Below, piece by piece: positions 61,481-64,000 of a DNA stretch of 64,000 bases. How positions within the stretch are numbered: position 1 is the stretch's first letter; the number at the start of each line of letters is the position of its first letter. The notes under the pieces are model-generated. The model was not told where the DNA came from and did no database searches. It saw only the letters and a program-made list of their open reading frames with translations. The stretch is from JANQHS01 sp965267505 (lineage in GTDB: Bacteria > Bacteroidota > Bacteroidia > Cytophagales > CCMP332), in the NCBI GenBank assembly GCA_965267505.1, contig OZ254081.1, positions 1,488,001-1,552,000 of the forward strand. The letters run 5' to 3'. A program made the position numbers and the translations under genes.

Positions 61481-63051
61481 TCCGGATACTTAGCGCCGGT
61501 TTCATCCTACTGGCCTTTATTCTTTACTCATGCGCCAGTCAGAAACCTCCTACTGGCGGTCCCAAGGATAAGCAACCGCCCATTCTTATAAATTCATTTC
61601 CAAAGGATCAAAGCGCCAATTTTCATGGGAGTTATATTCGACTCCAATTTGATGAGATCATAGACGTAAAGAATTTAAAAGGGGAGCTCATAATATCTCC
61701 TGATCCAAACCTAAAATACAAGGAGAAATACAGGTCTAAAGGTTTGATTGTCAATTTATTAGACAGCCTGAGGCCTAACACCACCTATACTTTCAATTTT
61801 GGAAACTCCATCTCAGACATTACCGAAAAGAATGTCCCGGAAAACCTTTCAATTGCATTTTCTACAGGCCCGGTGATAGACTCCTTATATATAAAGGGGA
61901 GAATAGTAAACAACCTAAACAATGAGCCTGAAAAGAGTAATGTTATCATAGGGCTGTATGCACCATCTGATACTCTTGACGTTACCAAACATCAACCGGA
62001 GTATTATACCAAAGTGGATGAGACTGGATACTTTGTTCTTAACAATCTCCCCGCACGTCAATTCGAGATCTATGCCATTACAGATAAAAACAAGAACAGA
62101 ACCTTCGATAGCCGGACCGAACTATTAGGATTCTATGGTTCCACAATAAATAGTTCCGAACCCCCAGATTCTTTGATCCTAAGATTGGTGGATCAAAACT
62201 TTGATTCAGCGGAGTTGATCAGAACCTTTGAAGGATCCAACTATTTCAAACTCGATTACTCAAGAGGTCTAAAGTCTTTTGAAGTAAAGGCCGATGAAGT
62301 ATCTTTTTCTTTTTTTGATAAAAACAGCTCTGTCGTCCTGTTCCCATCTTTCGAAGAAGAAAAAGAAATTCAGGTTTCCTGGGTAGATAGCCTGGGAAGA
62401 AGCTCTGACTCACTGCTAACAATTTCATTAGATCCTGTTTCCAAGGAATTCGATAAGAAATCGAGCCTTAATTCAACCCCTCCAAATAATTCAAAGATCC
62501 TTCCATCCGACTCGATAATTTTCTGGACCAATATTCCCCCTGCCTCATTTTTAACGGATAGTGTCTTTTACCAGGGAAAGCCTGACACCACCTCAATAAG
62601 CAAGCTGGAACTAAGGCCAAATACTATTCCCTGGGTTTTTTATCCGGATCCAAAACAGGAAACTTTCGGAATACTTTACAAAAAGGGCTCGATCATTTCC
62701 GTCACGCGAGACACAATTCCATCAAAGCAATTCCGATATGGCTTAAAGAAACCCGAAAATTTTGGGCAGGTTGAAGGAGAGGTAAAATCAGATGAGCAAT
62801 GCTTTATAGTTCAGGTTTTGAATGAGAAGTTCCAGATCGTTAAGGAGTCAAAGAATTCAAAACGCTTTGTTTTTAAAGGCCTTGATCCTGGGAAATACCA
62901 ACTCAGAGCTTTGATTGATAGAAATTGCAATGGTGTGTACGACCAGGGTGATTATAGATCAAAGGAGCTGCCTGAAAGATTTCATTTCTATGATGAACTC
63001 ATGCAGTTAAAGGCAAATTGGATCCAGACAGATAAGGTTCTAACTTTTTAA
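61477..63051 (+). CDS. Ig-like-domain lipoprotein (Big_5-type)
   Basis: This 524-residue protein has a lipobox (AFILYSCASQ, Cys near 19), then the beginning PPTGGPKDKQPPILINSFPKD, seen in many Bacteroidota lipoproteins with an N-terminal Ig-like Big_5 domain (IRLQFDEIIDVKNL ... TTYTFNFGNSISD). A later carboxypeptidase-regulatory-like stretch (GYFVLNNLPARQFEIYAITD) follows. It overlaps mnmG by 4 bp (ATGA). The function is unknown; a structural or adhesion role is plausible. Confidence 0.82.
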   Translation: MIRILSAGFILLAFILYSCASQKPPTGGPKDKQPPILINSFPKDQSANFHGSYIRLQFDEIIDVKNLKGELIISPDPNLKYKEKYRSKGLIVNLLDSLRPNTTYTFNFGNSISDITEKNVPENLSIAFSTGPVIDSLYIKGRIVNNLNNEPEKSNVIIGLYAPSDTLDVTKHQPEYYTKVDETGYFVLNNLPARQFEIYAITDKNKNRTFDSRTELLGFYGSTINSSEPPDSLILRLVDQNFDSAELIRTFEGSNYFKLDYSRGLKSFEVKADEVSFSFFDKNSSVVLFPSFEEEKEIQVSWVDSLGRSSDSLLTISLDPVSKEFDKKSSLNSTPPNNSKILPSDSIIFWTNIPPASFLTDSVFYQGKPDTTSISKLELRPNTIPWVFYPDPKQETFGILYKKGSIISVTRDTIPSKQFRYGLKKPENFGQVEGEVKSDEQCFIVQVLNEKFQIVKESKNSKRFVFKGLDPGKYQLRALIDRNCNGVYDQGDYRSKELPERFHFYDELMQLKANWIQTDKVLTF

Positions 63052-63411
63052 CAATAAGCTTGGGGGTAAATCTGTTTTTATGGTTGATAAGTGAATAAGA
63101 TATCCTGGAAAACAAAAAGACTAACTGTATTTTGGGATATCATGATTTAGGAAGGTAAAGTTCCCAGGTTTTCCCACATCAAAATCGGTGCAGAATTATC
63201 CAGTCAAACTTATCCCCAAAAGAAAATAAGCTTGTTAATTAATTGATAATTAGTGTTTTATAAAAAAGAATTATGTTGATACAAAGAAGGGAGATGCTGA
63301 TTAACAACGATTCAATATTCCAAATTCTTTTTTCAGAATTTTTCAACGTATCAACAGCTTAATAATAATAATAGAACTATATATATATTATAACTATTAT
63401 AACTATCCGTG
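63052..63411. other. AT-rich intergenic region, candidate replication origin
   Basis: These 360 bp contain no gene. DnaA-box-like 9-mers (versus TTATCCACA) lie at 63082-63090, 63196-63204, 63210-63218 (TTATCCCCA, one mismatch), 63274-63282 and 63348-63356. The last two are inverted copies of TGTTGATAC. A 45-bp A/T tract with ATAATAATA and TATATATATTA at 63361-63405 could be an unwinding element. mnmG and two parS-like sites lie 2 to 4 kb away. Origin function is inferred; the genes to the left point toward it. Confidence 0.4.
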
Positions 63412-64000
63412 ATGAAAAGGTGGAGAATTTACGTGCTGGTTTTTCCTTTGTCGATGATCATGGCTTCTGTTTTTGCGCAGGACCAAAACGCAGCCCTAGG
63501 AAATGAGTACTATTTAAAGGGGGATTACGAAAAAGCGATAGCTTACTATGAAAAATACCTGAAGACCGGTAAGGATCCGTTTCTGGTTTACGATAATTAT
63601 TACCAGGCTCTAATCGGTTCCAAGGAATTATCCAAGGCAGAGAAGGAAATCAAAAAACTTTCCAAAAAAGACCAGGGAGAAATAATCTTCAAAATTGATC
63701 TCTTGTTGGTCATGCAGCTGCAAGGGAAAGAAAAAGAATTTCAAAAAGAGAAACAGGAGTTTCTCAATCAGATCAGTGTATTCCAGGTTTTGGTTGAAGC
63801 AGCAGCAAAACATCTGTTTCAAAGAAACCAGGCTGATTTCTCAGAGGAGCTTTACCTGGTATCAAGAAAGACATTAAGGTCCCCCACCCTTTATGCCCAA
63901 AACCTGATGGCTTTATACAAGTTCTCCGGAAACAAGGAGAAACTTATTGAAGAGGGGGTAAACCTTTTGGATGCCGAGCCGAGTTACCTCAGTTACGTTC
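63412..64000 (+). CDS. Exported TPR-repeat protein (partial, N-terminal part)
   Basis: An open frame from ATG 63412 runs off the window, giving 196 residues. It begins with a signal peptide (VLVFPLSMIMASVFAQ) and has a TPR motif (ALGNEYYLKGDYEKAIAYYEKYL near residues 28-50), with further helices after it. The fragment gives no clue to its task. The region ahead of it is the AT-rich candidate origin. Confidence 0.85.
   Translation, partial: MKRWRIYVLVFPLSMIMASVFAQDQNAALGNEYYLKGDYEKAIAYYEKYLKTGKDPFLVYDNYYQALIGSKELSKAEKEIKKLSKKDQGEIIFKIDLLLVMQLQGKEKEFQKEKQEFLNQISVFQVLVEAAAKHLFQRNQADFSEELYLVSRKTLRSPTLYAQNLMALYKFSGNKEKLIEEGVNLLDAEPSYLSYV

Overview
The window is a gene-dense stretch of a Bacteroidota chromosome, most like Cytophagales or a related marine lineage (the lineage is inferred). 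The evidence is: C-terminal type IX secretion sorting domains on three exported proteins (3760-5436, 21963-23111, 26506-30054); promoter -7 elements of the TAnnTTTG type; lineage-typical families (DUF4175, YHYH, an HYC_CC_PP-like protein, ribosomal protein THX); and an extended ribosomal protein S16. I see no prophage, insertion sequence or CRISPR array. Many genes overlap by a few bases, convergent genes often abut or overlap, and several genes have TTG as the only workable start.

0-7.2 kb: a partial SpoU-type RNA methyltransferase, divergent mutS, a relic of a SpoIIE-type phosphatase next to a SpoIIAA-like protein, a secreted M14 carboxypeptidase and aspS. 7.2-14.8 kb: a tightly overlapping plus-strand operon of a lipoprotein, an ABC ATPase with an FtsX-like permease, two family 2 glycosyltransferases, a GT-C type membrane glycosyltransferase and a small membrane protein, presumably for envelope glycoconjugate synthesis. 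14.7-17.7 kb: two unknown genes, a double-domain PPK2 enzyme, and tRNA-Gly and tRNA-Leu.

17.9-21.7 kb: a minus-strand operon of an ECF sigma factor, a small membrane protein (possible anti-sigma), a Spy/CpxP-like sensor, a YHYH lipoprotein, an EF-hand protein, a MORN-like protein and SCO1, which looks like a metal or envelope-stress module. 22-30 kb: secreted propeller protein, SLOG protein, an untracked ribosomal THX gene, msrA, a CnoX-like thioredoxin and a very large secreted subtilisin. 30-35.5 kb: a frameshifted MacB/FtsX-type permease, then a metal-binding protein, a TonB-dependent receptor and an HYC_CC_PP-like protein. 35.5-39.2 kb: a GH3 lipoprotein and rpsP-rimM-trmD-rplS, in which S16 carries a long acidic repeat tail.

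39.3-48.8 kb: a DUF4399 lipoprotein, a DapF homologue with both catalytic cysteines replaced by serine, a DUF2911 protein, a DEAD-box helicase, and a MarR-controlled fadN-fadA-fadE beta-oxidation operon. 48.9-52.7 kb: an FAD oxidoreductase coupled to a NosR/NapH-like polyferredoxin, then comF. 52.8-64 kb: xth, a peptide-binding lipoprotein, DUF4175, an RsbW-like kinase, ybeY, mnmG, an Ig-like lipoprotein and a partial TPR protein. Two palindromic parS-like sites precede mnmG, and the 360-bp AT-rich gap at 63.05-63.41 kb holds DnaA-box-like sequences, so this end may lie near the replication origin. A second, denser group of DnaA-box matches lies inside the GT-C gene at 13.1-13.25 kb.
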